The notes below the pieces were generated by a model that did not search any database, was not told the origin of the DNA, and worked only from the letters and a program-made list of their open reading frames with translations. Source: Trinickia dabaoshanensis (GTDB taxonomy: Bacteria; Pseudomonadota; Gammaproteobacteria; Burkholderiales; Burkholderiaceae). From it: a stretch of 64,000 nt of DNA. The translations under genes and the position numbers were made by a program. The stretch lies in contig NZ_PNYA01000005.1 of the NCBI RefSeq assembly GCF_002879885.1, positions 226,756 to 290,755 on the forward strand, in the 5' to 3' direction. Positions 45,816 through 54,477 of this stretch are shown here, piece after piece (positions within the stretch are counted from its first letter, which is position 1; each line of letters opens with the position of its first letter).

Positions 45816-46904
45816 ATGACGACGGTCGCCAGCTTTCATATCGAGTACACCCGGTTTCTCGATGCTGACGGCGTACCGGCGCAGCCCCTGCCCGAATTTG
45901 CTCGGAACCCCGCTACACTTCAGACGTTTTACCGCGCGATGGTGCTCACGCGGGCGTTCGACATGAAGGCCGTCGCGCTGCAACGGACCGGTAAACTCGG
46001 TACGTTCGCCTCATCGGTCGGACAAGAAGCGATCGGGGTCGGGCTTGCATCGGCCATGCGGCCCGAGGATGCGCTCTTCCCCTCCTATCGCGACCATGCC
46101 GCGCAATTGCTGCGCGGCGTCACCATGACCGAAAGCCTGCTCTATTGGGGCGGGGACGAACGCGGCAGTGCGTTCGCCGCGGCACCGCACGATTTTCCGA
46201 ATTGCGTCCCCATCGCCACGCAAGTCGCTCACGCGGCAGGCGCCGCATACGCCTTTCGTCTGCGGCAAGAACCGCGCGTGGCGGTGGCGATCGTCGGCGA
46301 CGGCGGCACCTCGAAAGGCGACTTTTACGAGGCGATGAATATGGCCGGGGTGTGGCAAGCGCCGCTCGTCATCGTCATCAACGACAACCAGTGGGCCATT
46401 TCGATGCCCCGCGCAGCGCAAACCGCCACGCAAACACTCGCGCAAAAAGCGATCGCAGCCGGCATCGAAGGACGGCAGGTGGACGGCAACGACGTGATCG
46501 CCGTGCATGACGCCGCCTGCGTCGCATTAGCCAAAGCACGGCGCGGCGAAGGCCCCACGCTGATCGAAGCCCTGAGCTACCGCCTAGGCGACCACACCAC
46601 GGCCGACGATGCGACGCGCTATCGAGATCCGGAACTCGTCAACCAAGCGTGGCGGGCCGAGCCGATCGCGCGCCTGCGCAAATATCTCGTCTCGCTGAAC
46701 GTCTGGGACAAGGCCCGCGAAGACGAACTCAATCGAGACTGCGGGCAGCAGGTCGATGCCGCCGTACAGGCGTACCTCGCCGTCGCGCCGCCCGGTCCCG
46801 CCGCGATGTTCGAACATCTGTATGCGTCGCTGCCGCAAGCGTTGAACGATCAATTGGCGAGCGCGCTGCAATGGGCATCGCGCACGGAGCGCGATCATGG
46901 CTGA
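45816..46904 (+). CDS. pdhA: 2-oxoacid dehydrogenase E1 alpha (PdhA-like)
   Basis: A 362-residue alpha subunit of the heterotetrameric thiamine-diphosphate E1. The TPP motif GDGGTSKGDFYEAMNMAGVW and the downstream VIVINDNQWAI are intact, and phospho-loop-type segments (YRLGDHTTADD) are present. It decarboxylates a 2-oxoacid, probably pyruvate or a branched-chain 2-oxoacid. AAGGA precedes the ATG at 45816. Its last 8 bases overlap the E1 beta start. The set has no E3 gene, so lipoamide dehydrogenase must come from elsewhere. Confidence 0.9.
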   Translation: MTTVASFHIEYTRFLDADGVPAQPLPEFARNPATLQTFYRAMVLTRAFDMKAVALQRTGKLGTFASSVGQEAIGVGLASAMRPEDALFPSYRDHAAQLLRGVTMTESLLYWGGDERGSAFAAAPHDFPNCVPIATQVAHAAGAAYAFRLRQEPRVAVAIVGDGGTSKGDFYEAMNMAGVWQAPLVIVINDNQWAISMPRAAQTATQTLAQKAIAAGIEGRQVDGNDVIAVHDAACVALAKARRGEGPTLIEALSYRLGDHTTADDATRYRDPELVNQAWRAEPIARLRKYLVSLNVWDKAREDELNRDCGQQVDAAVQAYLAVAPPGPAAMFEHLYASLPQALNDQLASALQWASRTERDHG

Positions 46905-47880
46905 GATGGCGCTCGTGGAAGCCGTCAATCTCGCGCTGGCGCATGCGCTCGAGCACGATCCGTCGGTCGTGCTGCTCGGCGAGGATATCGGCGCGAACGG
47001 AGGCGTCTTTCGCGCCACGCTCGGTTTGCAGGCGCGGTTCGGCGCGCAGCGTGTGATCGATGCGCCGCTTGCCGAGGCCGGCATCGCGGGCACCGCGATC
47101 GGCATGGCCGCGATGGGATTGCGTCCCGTCGCCGAGATCCAATTCACGGGCTTCATCTACCCGATCATCGATCAAATCCTCAACCATGCCGCGCGTTTGC
47201 GTCATCGAACCCGTGGCCGGCTGAGCTGCCCCCTCGTCGTGCGCTCGCCGTGCGGCGCCGGCATCCATGCGCCCGAGCATCATTCGGAAAGCCCCGAGGC
47301 GCTCTTCGCCCATATTCCCGGGCTGCGCGTCGTCGTGCCCTCCTCGCCCGCGCGCGCGTATGGTTTGCTGCTCGCCGCGATCGACGATCCGGACCCGGTG
47401 ATTTTTCTAGAGCCCACGCGCTTGTACCGGCTGTTCAAACAACCGGTCGAGGACAACGGCGAGGCGCTGCCGCTCGATACATGCTTTACCTTGCGCGAAG
47501 GCACCGACGTCACGCTGGTTGCCTGGGGCGCGATGCTGCAAGAAGTGCTTAGGGCTGCCGATGAATTGGCCGCGGACGGCATCGCCGCGGAAATCATCGA
47601 CGTGGCCACCCTCAAACCGCTCGACATCGACACGATCTTGGCGTCGGTCGCCAAGACCGGCCGCTGCGTGATCGTTCACGAGGCCCCGCGCACGTGCGGC
47701 CTTGGCGCCGAGATCGCGGCAGCCATCGCCGAGCGCGGACTGTATTCCCTACTCGCGCCGATCGAGCGCGTGACCGGGTATGACATCGTCGTCCCGCTGT
47801 TCAGGCTAGAGGCGCAGTACATGCCGAGCGTCGCGCGCATCGTCGGCGCCGTACGAAAAACGCTCGAGGTGTCCACATGA
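46897..47880 (+). CDS. pdhB: 2-oxoacid dehydrogenase E1 beta (PdhB-like)
   Basis: A 327-residue transketolase-like beta subunit. It has VVLLGEDIGANGGVFRAT with the TPP-activating Glu, DAPLAEAGIAGTAIGMA, and the C-terminal IDVATLKPLDIDTILASVAKTGR. It pairs with PdhA to form the alpha2-beta2 E1. Overlaps of 8 bases with pdhA and 4 with pdhC mean translational coupling and fixed stoichiometry. Confidence 0.92.
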   Translation: MAEMALVEAVNLALAHALEHDPSVVLLGEDIGANGGVFRATLGLQARFGAQRVIDAPLAEAGIAGTAIGMAAMGLRPVAEIQFTGFIYPIIDQILNHAARLRHRTRGRLSCPLVVRSPCGAGIHAPEHHSESPEALFAHIPGLRVVVPSSPARAYGLLLAAIDDPDPVIFLEPTRLYRLFKQPVEDNGEALPLDTCFTLREGTDVTLVAWGAMLQEVLRAADELAADGIAAEIIDVATLKPLDIDTILASVAKTGRCVIVHEAPRTCGLGAEIAAAIAERGLYSLLAPIERVTGYDIVVPLFRLEAQYMPSVARIVGAVRKTLEVST

Positions 47881-48998
47881 ACATCTTCAAGCTGCCCGAT
47901 CTCGGCGAAGGCCTGCAAGAGGCGGAGATCGTCGAATGGCATGTGAAGACCGGCGATGAAGTAAAAGCCGATCAACCGCTCGTTGCCGTCGAAACGGCCA
48001 AGGCGATCGTCGAAATCCCTTCGCCGCAAGCGGGGCGCGTGGCGAAACTCTACGGCGACAAAGGCGACATCGTGCATCTAGGCGCCGCGCTGGTCGGCTT
48101 CGAAGGCGAAGGAGGCGCGCCCGATGCGGGCACTGTCGTCGGGCGTATGCAGACCAGCGAGCACGTCGTGCAAGAGGCCGCGCCGAGCTTTGCCGCGCCG
48201 ACAGGGGCACGCGTCGGCACGACGGCCGTGCGGGCGACGCCGGCCGTGCGAGCACTGGCCCGCACGCTCGACATCGACTTGACGATGATCATGCCGACAG
48301 GCCCCGATGGCGTCGTGACGTCGAGCGACGTCGAACGCACGGCAAAACTGTTGGCCGAACTCGGGCCGCCGGAAACGCTGCGCGGCGTACGCCGCGCGAT
48401 GGCGCAAAACATGGCGCAAGCCCAAAGCGAAGTGGCGGCGGCAACGGTCATCGACGATGCCGATATCGACGCATGGGAGCCCGGCGCCGACGTGACGATC
48501 CGTTTGATACGCGCGCTCGTCGCGGGGTGCCGCGCGCAGCCGGGGCTCAACGCGTGGTTCGACGGACGCACCGCGCGCCGCCGCGTGCTCGCGAAGATCG
48601 ACGTCGGCATCGCGGTGGACTTGCCCGACGGCTTGTTCGTGCCCGTGTTGCGCGACGTCGCGAATCGAGACGCACTCGACTTGCGCGCGGGACTGGACCG
48701 GATGCGCGCCGACATGAGGGCACGCAAAATTCCACCCGAGGAAATGCGCGGCAATACGATCACGCTCTCTAACTTCGGCATGATCGCCGGCAAGTACGCG
48801 GCGCCCATCGTCGTGCCGCCTACCGTGGCGATCCTCGGCGCGGGGCGCGTGCACGATGCCGTCGTGGCCCACGAAGGCAAGCCCGCCGTGCATGCGGTTT
48901 TGCCGCTGAGCTTGACGTTCGATCATCGTGTCGTCACGGGTGGCGAGGCGGCACGCTTTCTGGCCGCCGTCATCACCGACCTGGAACGGTCCGTTTAG
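47877..48998 (+). CDS. pdhC: Dihydrolipoamide acyltransferase E2 (PdhC-like)
   Basis: A 373-residue E2 core subunit with one lipoyl domain (Lys42 in ETAKAIVEIPS), a peripheral-subunit-binding domain (about 120-155, TPAVRALARTLDIDLTMIMP) and the acyltransferase domain. The catalytic His350 lies in FDHRVVTGGEA, where the canonical HRxxDG has Thr for Asp; this HRVVTGGE form is familiar in bacterial E2s and probably does not mean loss of function. It would transfer an acyl group from lipoamide to CoA. It ends the operon. Confidence 0.9.
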   Translation: MNIFKLPDLGEGLQEAEIVEWHVKTGDEVKADQPLVAVETAKAIVEIPSPQAGRVAKLYGDKGDIVHLGAALVGFEGEGGAPDAGTVVGRMQTSEHVVQEAAPSFAAPTGARVGTTAVRATPAVRALARTLDIDLTMIMPTGPDGVVTSSDVERTAKLLAELGPPETLRGVRRAMAQNMAQAQSEVAAATVIDDADIDAWEPGADVTIRLIRALVAGCRAQPGLNAWFDGRTARRRVLAKIDVGIAVDLPDGLFVPVLRDVANRDALDLRAGLDRMRADMRARKIPPEEMRGNTITLSNFGMIAGKYAAPIVVPPTVAILGAGRVHDAVVAHEGKPAVHAVLPLSLTFDHRVVTGGEAARFLAAVITDLERSV

Positions 48999-49249
48999 CG
49001 CCCCTCGTCGTCCCTAGCGCTCCCGTCGCGCCGCTTTCGGCCGGCTTTCTCATGACGAGATAGGCCGGCATACCGTATTGCGTTTGTAATGTCGACGAAC
49101 CGCCGGCTCCGGCGCCGGCGGGCCGAAACGTCCAACAGCCGCGGCGTACGGGGCGCTGCACGAAATTCGGACCGGGAGGCATATAAGTTGCGGGTCGGAT
49201 CGCCAGCGGCTAGAGCCGCACCTTATCAACCATGTCAAGCGAGGGCGGT

Positions 49250-49405
49250 ATGTTAGGCACGATCTTGCTCATCATTCTCATCCTGCTTTTGATCGGCGCA
49301 TTTCCGGCATGGCCGCATAGCCGCAGTTGGGGGTATGCGCCGACAGGCACACTCGGGATCATCGTCATCATCGTCGTGATTCTCGTCGTAATGGGACGTA
49401 TCTAG
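49250..49405 (+). CDS. DUF3309 small membrane protein
   Basis: A 51-residue protein, MLGTILLIILILLLIGAFPA then WPHSRSWGYAPTGTLGIIVI and a hydrophobic tail. Two hydrophobic helices flank a WPHSRSWGY loop, the signature of DUF3309, common in Burkholderiaceae, where it is of unknown function. GAGGG lies 5 bases before ATG 49250; ATG 49232 is in frame and would add six residues. The 250 bases upstream (48999-49249) hold no other gene. Confidence 0.8.
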   Translation: MLGTILLIILILLLIGAFPAWPHSRSWGYAPTGTLGIIVIIVVILVVMGRI

Positions 49406-49562
49406 GCGAAAGCCCGCGGGGGCGAGGCCAAGCCCGCGTGCTGCGCCGATGCCCCCTTCTTTCGCTCACTCGCTCGCTCATTCGCTCACTCGTTCGGGCA
49501 CGAGGCATGCATGGCGTTCGCGGTCAATCCAAGTCCCGTCGCCTCGCTTCAAGGAGCATGAG

Positions 49563-51338
49563 ATGCGATTCGTTGCGCTCGCAACCGATTACGACAACAC
49601 CATTGCCACCGACGGCAGAGTATCCGACGACACCTGGTCCGCCCTCGAGCGGCTGCGTCAGTCGGGCCGTCATCTGATCCTCGTCAGCGGCCGGGAACTC
49701 GAGGATCTGCGTTCGATCTGCCCTCGCCTCGATCTCTTCTCGCGCGTCGTCGCGGAGAACGGCGGCGTGCTCTACCGCCCCGACCGGGGCGAGAAACGTC
49801 TGCTGGCGCCGGCTCCGCCCCAAGCCTTCGTCGACGCATTGCGCAAGCACGGCATGCACCGCTTCAGCGTCAGCGAGACGCTGGTCGCAACGATGAAACC
49901 GAACGAGCAGATCGCGCTCGAAGCCATCCGCGATCTGGGGCTCGACCTGCATGTCGTCTTCAACGGCGACGCCGTCATGATCCTCGCACCGGGCGTCACC
50001 AAGGCCACGGGGCTGCGCGCCGCGCTCGATGAACTCGACCTCTCGCCGCTGAACGTGGCGGGCGTCGGCGATGCCGAGAACGATCACCCGCTGCTCGAGG
50101 CGTGCGGCTTTTCGGTCGCGGTGGCCAACGCCTTGCCGGCGCTGAAAGCGCACGCCGACTGGGTGACGCCGAGCGAAAGCGGCCGTGGCGTGAGCGAGCT
50201 CGCGAACGCGCTCGTCGAAGACGATCTATCGAGCCGCACGGCCGCGCTCGATCGCTGCAAGCTGCTGCTCGGCCACCGGCGGACGCGACGAGGCGATGAA
50301 GCCCCCTTCCTACTCGACGCCCACGGCACGATCGCCCTGCTTGCCGGACCGTCCGGCGGCGGAAAGTCCACCGTGACGGCCGCCCTGCTCGAGCGGCTGC
50401 GCCATGCCGGCTACCAGGCGTGCATCTTCGATCCGGAAGGCGACTATGGCCACGAAGGCGATCTCGTCGCACTGGGCGACGCGCATACGATGCCGACTTT
50501 GGACAGCGCGGTACAACTGCTCGGCAACGCCAAGCAAAGCGTGGCGGTCAATCTGCTGCGCGTACCGTTGATCGAACGGCCGCGCTTCTGCGCCAGCCTG
50601 TTGTTGCGGCTCCAGGCGCTCAGAGTGCAAACGGGCCGGCCGCATTGGCTCGTATTCGAAGAAGCGCATCAGCTATTTCCGGCCGATTGGAATCCCGCCG
50701 ACGAATCGCTTCCGGCGATGCTGGAAACGGCGCTGGCCGTCACCGTCCATCCCGATCAAGTCGCACCCGCGTTGTTGCGTCAGGTCGATACTGCCCTCGT
50801 GACGGGCGCCCATCCGGATAAAACGATCGCCGCGTTCGGTGAAGCGCTGGGCTGCCGCCCGCCCGCGCTCGATGGCATCGATAGCCTCGAGCGCGGTCAG
50901 TTGCTCGTGTGGCGTCCCAAGGATGCCTCGCGCGCCGACGGCACGAACGCGATCGAAGTCGTGACCGTGGAACCGGGAACGACACAACGCCGCCGCCATC
51001 ATCGCAAGTACGCGGAAGGTTTGCTGATACCGGAACGCAGTTTCTATTTTCGCGGCCCCGATGGCAGGCTGAATTTACGCGCGCACAACCTTGTGCTGTT
51101 TCTCGAAATCGCCGACGGCGTGGACCCCGAAACGTGGCAGTTCCACCTGCGGCGCGGCGACTATTCGCAATGGTTCGGAGAAGTGATCGGCGACGAGGAG
51201 TTGGCCAGCGAGGCGCACTCGATCGAGCGAGAGGACGCGCTCGACGCAGCCGGCAGCCGAGCTAAGATTCGCGAGGCCGTGGAGCGCCGCTATACGCAGC
51301 CCGACAATCCGTCGTTGCCGCCGCTGCGCCAATCTTGA
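49563..51338 (+). CDS. HAD-IIB phosphatase fused to HerA-like P-loop ATPase
   Basis: A 591-residue two-domain protein. Residues 1-225 are a Cof-type HAD hydrolase: Asp9/Asp11 in ATDYDNTIATDG, Ser in LVSGRELEDL, and motif IV GVGDAENDHPLLEACG. Residues about 240-480 are a P-loop ATPase: Walker A GPSGGGKST (262-270), a FDPEGDYG strand, and Walker B HWLVFEEAHQLFP with Glu366/367, resembling HerA/DUF87-type motor ATPases. A C-terminal part (about 480-590) has RKYAEGLLIPERSFYFRGPD and a charged end. The phosphatase could remove phosphate from sugar-phosphate or a nucleotide, and the ATPase may be a regulator or chaperone; the joint function is unknown. ATG 49563 has AAGGAGCATGAG before it. Upstream 49459-49500 is a short CTCACTCG-type simple repeat. 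Confidence 0.82.
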   Translation: MRFVALATDYDNTIATDGRVSDDTWSALERLRQSGRHLILVSGRELEDLRSICPRLDLFSRVVAENGGVLYRPDRGEKRLLAPAPPQAFVDALRKHGMHRFSVSETLVATMKPNEQIALEAIRDLGLDLHVVFNGDAVMILAPGVTKATGLRAALDELDLSPLNVAGVGDAENDHPLLEACGFSVAVANALPALKAHADWVTPSESGRGVSELANALVEDDLSSRTAALDRCKLLLGHRRTRRGDEAPFLLDAHGTIALLAGPSGGGKSTVTAALLERLRHAGYQACIFDPEGDYGHEGDLVALGDAHTMPTLDSAVQLLGNAKQSVAVNLLRVPLIERPRFCASLLLRLQALRVQTGRPHWLVFEEAHQLFPADWNPADESLPAMLETALAVTVHPDQVAPALLRQVDTALVTGAHPDKTIAAFGEALGCRPPALDGIDSLERGQLLVWRPKDASRADGTNAIEVVTVEPGTTQRRRHHRKYAEGLLIPERSFYFRGPDGRLNLRAHNLVLFLEIADGVDPETWQFHLRRGDYSQWFGEVIGDEELASEAHSIEREDALDAAGSRAKIREAVERRYTQPDNPSLPPLRQS

Positions 51339-51343
51339 GCCGC

Positions 51344-52054
51344 TCAGTCCGTCATCGACCACTGAACGGATCGCGCTCCGCTCGCCAATGCAATCTCTTG
51401 CAAGGAAGGCGCGATGCGATGTACGTCGAACTCCTCTTTCCAATGCACGAGATAGCGCGATTCGCAGGTGCCTTCGCGCTCTTGGAAATCGGCGCCGCGC
51501 GGGTCGAGCGAACACCCTAATCGTCTGAGTTCCTCGGTCAATCGTTGCGGGCAATCGGAATCGAGCGTGTGTCGCACGGTAAGCCAAGCGACCTTGCGAC
51601 GCTCGAGCTTATGCTCGACCATTCTCAATCCCCACAACACGGCAAGCCCGACGACGCTGCCGCCGATCCCCAGACGATATTGCCCTCCGCCGAAGCACAG
51701 CCCGATCACGGTCACGAACCAGAGCATGGCAGCCGTCGTCACGCCGCTCACCAAACCATCCTTTCGGAACACGGCACCGGCGCCGATGAAGCCCATGCCC
51801 GTCAAGATCCCGAGCGGAAGACGCATGAGATCCAGCACGGCGAAACTGTTCGGCTGTTTGCCGGTTAGGGTCAGCAACGTGTTCACTTGCAACATCGCCA
51901 CGCAGGCGGCGAGACACACGAGGATCGTCGTGCGCAGGCCCGCGGCTTTACCCGACTCGCTTCGATCGAATCCGAAGGCCGCGCCCGCCGCGAACGCACA
52001 CGCAAGGCGTGTACAGGCGGACACCCAATCGAGCGTAAGCGGCATCGTCTCCAT
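51344..52054 (-). CDS. mgtC: MgtC/SapB family protein
   Basis: A 236-residue inner-membrane protein. The N-terminal half (about 1-130) has the MgtC signature: AAGAAFGFDRSESGKAAGLRTT with the conserved charged residues, LGILTGMGFIGAGAVF and VSGVTTAAMLWFV. The C-terminal half (about 150-236) is a cytoplasmic ACT-like domain. MgtC proteins act in survival at low magnesium and, in pathogens, in macrophages by inhibiting ATP synthase. ATG 52054 is preferred; the frame is open to 52390 but overlaps the DUF4142 gene. It ends 5 bases from the HAD-ATPase stop, tail to tail. Confidence 0.87.
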   Translation of the reverse strand: METMPLTLDWVSACTRLACAFAAGAAFGFDRSESGKAAGLRTTILVCLAACVAMLQVNTLLTLTGKQPNSFAVLDLMRLPLGILTGMGFIGAGAVFRKDGLVSGVTTAAMLWFVTVIGLCFGGGQYRLGIGGSVVGLAVLWGLRMVEHKLERRKVAWLTVRHTLDSDCPQRLTEELRRLGCSLDPRGADFQEREGTCESRYLVHWKEEFDVHRIAPSLQEIALASGARSVQWSMTD

Positions 52055-52233
52055 GTTTCGAACAGCATTCGTTGGCACCGATGCAAACCTTGCTAGCAAA
52101 GCGTACGCCCGGGCGGCGGAGCCCGCACGGCTCGGTAGGTACGGCGTTTGCAGCACGGCAATGACGGTCGCGCCCGCCCCCGGGCACCGGCGCGCATCGT
52201 TTCTTATAAACGCCGTGCTTTTAAGGAGCCTCA

Positions 52234-52791
52234 ATGAAGCGAACCGCTCTAGCCTTGACCTGCTGCGTCTTGCTGCTCCCCTTCGGCATTGTCGAAGCGC
52301 AAGCCGCCGGCGCATCGCAATCCGAAGCCGCATCCACGACCGCCGCCAATCCGCTGCCGCAACCCGACCGCGACTTCGTGCAGGCTGCATCGATGTCCTC
52401 GTCCACCGAGATCGACGCCGCGAAGTTGGCTCAAAAGAACTCGAACGATAAGGACGTCAAGTCGTTCGCGCATCACATGATGCTCGACCATACGAAGCTG
52501 ACGGTGGAATTGAAGGCGGCCACCCCGCATGGCGTCGAGGCGCCGAAGGACAACTCCGACACCAGCGTGCTCGATGAATTGAAGCCGTTGAAGGGCAAGG
52601 AATTCGACGACGCCTATATCGCGAAGATCGGGCTCAAGGGCCACGAAGATGCGGTCGCCGCCTTTAAGAAGGAGATATCCGACGGGCAAAACGCAGACCT
52701 GAAGAAACTGGCACAAAAGGGCCTGCCCACCATCGAGCACCACTATCAGCTTGCGCAGCAACTCGCCAAGAAAAAGGGCGTACAGCCGTAA
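52234..52791 (+). CDS. DUF4142 periplasmic protein
   Basis: A 185-residue exported protein. Signal peptide 1-24 ends with AQA; the mature part is a ferritin-like four-helix domain of the DUF4142 family (FVQAASMSSSTEIDAAKLAQ, FAHHMMLDHTKLTVELK, LKPLKGKEFDDAYIAKI, GLPTIEHHYQLAQQLA). The His residues in FAHHMMLDH and EHH could bind metal (suggestive). Strong AAGGAG site. DUF4142 proteins are linked to stress in some species; function is unproven. Confidence 0.88.
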   Translation: MKRTALALTCCVLLLPFGIVEAQAAGASQSEAASTTAANPLPQPDRDFVQAASMSSSTEIDAAKLAQKNSNDKDVKSFAHHMMLDHTKLTVELKAATPHGVEAPKDNSDTSVLDELKPLKGKEFDDAYIAKIGLKGHEDAVAAFKKEISDGQNADLKKLAQKGLPTIEHHYQLAQQLAKKKGVQP

Positions 52792-52825
52792 GCGCCTAGC
52801 CAGCGGCCTGGGTCACCCTAGCGTC

Positions 52826-52855
52826 GCGAAGCCTGTGCGGTGGCGCAGGCTTCGC
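52826..52855. terminator. Bidirectional hairpin terminator
   Basis: A 13-bp stem (GCGAAGCCTGTGC / GCGCAGGCTTCGC with one T-G pair) and a 4-base loop GGTG lie in the gap between the convergent DUF4142 and MurA-like genes. It is the strongest hairpin seen in the window and probably terminates both transcripts, although T-runs are short. Confidence 0.65.
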
Positions 52856-52866
52856 CGCTGCTTCGT

Positions 52867-54168
52867 TCAGTCGCCCGTCGTCCATTCGACGTTGGCGCCG
52901 ACAGAACGCAAATTCTCGACGAAACGCGGATGCGCGCGCCGGATCGGCAAAGCGTTCGTGATCACCGAACGCCCTTCGATACTCGCGGCCACCATCAACA
53001 GGGCAATGGCGACGCGGATGATATAGGGGCTTTCGACCTTTGCAGGACTCAACGGAATCCCGCCGAACGTGATGAGCCGGTGCGGATCGGACAAAAAGAC
53101 ATGTGCGCCGAACTTCGAGAGTTCGACCGACCAGCCCATCGCGCCGTCGTACACCTTGTTCCAAAACATCGCGCTGCCTTCGGCGCGCACGCCTAGCGCG
53201 ATGAAGATAGGCAACAAATCGACGGGCAGATAGGGCCACGGCGCCGCTTCCACCTTCGTGAGGATATTCGGCGTAAACGGACGGCGCACTCGCAGCGGAC
53301 CGTCTCGTCGCGCGCGCGACCAACCGTCCCGGTGCTCGAGGTCGACGCCGAACTTCGCAAACGTACGATCGATCAGCGGAAATTGCTCGGGCGCGCCGTT
53401 CTTGACGACGATATCGCCGCCCGTGATCGCGCCGAGGGCGAGGAACGTCGCGATCTCATGAAAATCCTCGCTGAACCGAAACTCGCCGCCACCGAGCCGA
53501 TGACCGCCTTCCACGATGAGACGCGACGTACCGATACCTTCGACGGGTACGCCAAGCATCGCGATGAACCGGCAAAACTCTTGAACGTGCGGTTCCGAAG
53601 CGGCATTGACGAGCGTCGACGTGCCGGACGCGCTGGCCGCGCAAAGCACGAAGTTTTCGGTGGTGGTGACCGATGCGTAGTCGAGCCAGTGGTCGTTCGC
53701 GGCCATTCGCGTGCGGGCGCGCACGATCAGCGAATCGGGCGTGCGCTCGACGGTCGCGCCGAAACGCTCGAACACTTCGACGTGCGGATCGATCTCGCGC
53801 ACGCCGAGCGTGCAACCCTTCACGTCGTTCTCCAACCGCGCCACGCCGAACCGCGCGAGCAGCGGCGGCACGAGCATGATCGACGAGCGCATTTCCTCGG
53901 GGAGCCGGTGCTTGGCCGGATCGAACGTGGTGGCGTGATGATGCAGATCGAGCACGCCCGTTGCGAAATCCATCGAGACATCGCTGCCTAGCGCGCGAAA
54001 GATATCGAGGATTTTTTTGACGTCGGTGATGTCGGGCACGCCGATCAGCCGCAGCGGCTGGTCGGTCAGCAAGGTGGCGCAAAGAATCGGCAGAACGGCG
54101 TTCTTATTGGCGGACGGCGTGATCTCTCCGCGAAGCGGGAGGCCGCCATGGACGATCAGATCGGACAT
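52867..54168 (-). CDS. murA: MurA-family enolpyruvyl transferase (divergent)
   Basis: A 433-residue EPSP-synthase-fold protein of the UDP-GlcNAc 1-carboxyvinyltransferase family, which takes part in the first committed step of peptidoglycan synthesis. Lys22 in PSANKNAVLP and the catalytic Cys119 in KGCTLGVREIDPH (E. coli Cys115) are kept, and an Asp matches E. coli Asp305. But the highly conserved FPTDMQ is here LPVDLLP and SGAKNAA is SANKNAV, so it is a divergent paralogue; the main murA is likely elsewhere. A TTG at 54180 is in frame; ATG 54168 fits the family N-terminus. Its role could be in a specialised envelope or be altered in substrate. Confidence 0.75.
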   Translation of the reverse strand: MSDLIVHGGLPLRGEITPSANKNAVLPILCATLLTDQPLRLIGVPDITDVKKILDIFRALGSDVSMDFATGVLDLHHHATTFDPAKHRLPEEMRSSIMLVPPLLARFGVARLENDVKGCTLGVREIDPHVEVFERFGATVERTPDSLIVRARTRMAANDHWLDYASVTTTENFVLCAASASGTSTLVNAASEPHVQEFCRFIAMLGVPVEGIGTSRLIVEGGHRLGGGEFRFSEDFHEIATFLALGAITGGDIVVKNGAPEQFPLIDRTFAKFGVDLEHRDGWSRARRDGPLRVRRPFTPNILTKVEAAPWPYLPVDLLPIFIALGVRAEGSAMFWNKVYDGAMGWSVELSKFGAHVFLSDPHRLITFGGIPLSPAKVESPYIIRVAIALLMVAASIEGRSVITNALPIRRAHPRFVENLRSVGANVEWTTGD

Positions 54169-54477
54169 ATTCGGGGGCAAGACGAATGAAAGGGGCGTGG
54201 CTTAAGAAACGCAGGCGCATATCATGCCATCGTCCGGCGGGTAGCGGAGGGAATATTGCAGCGCGTATCCGCAATTGCCAATTTCACTTCCGGCGTTCGA
54301 TAATCGCGCAGCTCGCCAAGGTGCGATTGCCCTCGGCGCCGGCGGTCGGCGCGGTCGGCGCGCTCGCCGTGCCGCAAATGCGATCCCGGGTGCGCAAGGC
54401 TTTTGTGTCAAGCACTTACATAGTCTGTGACCAGGTTATTCACAGCTTTGCCAACATAAACTGGGGATAAGTTCGTT
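54169..54477. other. Divergent intergenic region with DnaA-box-like sites
   Basis: About 310 bases between the MurA-like gene and yigZ. Near the yigZ end it is AT-richer and contains TTATTCACA (54436-54444), matching TTWTNCACA, and an inverted TGGGGATAA (54462-54470), one base off on the other strand. Two sites with opposite orientation 20 bases apart are not enough for an origin. No gene is supported here. Confidence 0.4.

Noticed and set aside
47877..48998. E2 inactive because the catalytic Asp is Thr (HRVVTGG)
   Set aside because: This variant is common among bacterial E2 proteins of this type, so loss of function is not supported.
49459..49500. Simple CTCACTCG-type repeat as a functional element
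   Set aside because: Only about 40 bases with irregular units; likely low-complexity leader sequence.
52055..52390. Longer start for MgtC
   Set aside because: The extra 112 residues are low-complexity Arg/Ala-rich and overlap the DUF4142 gene on the other strand.
54169..54477. Chromosome origin next to yigZ
   Set aside because: Only two imperfect DnaA-like boxes, no dnaA, parAB or rep gene nearby and no AT-rich unwinding region of useful length.
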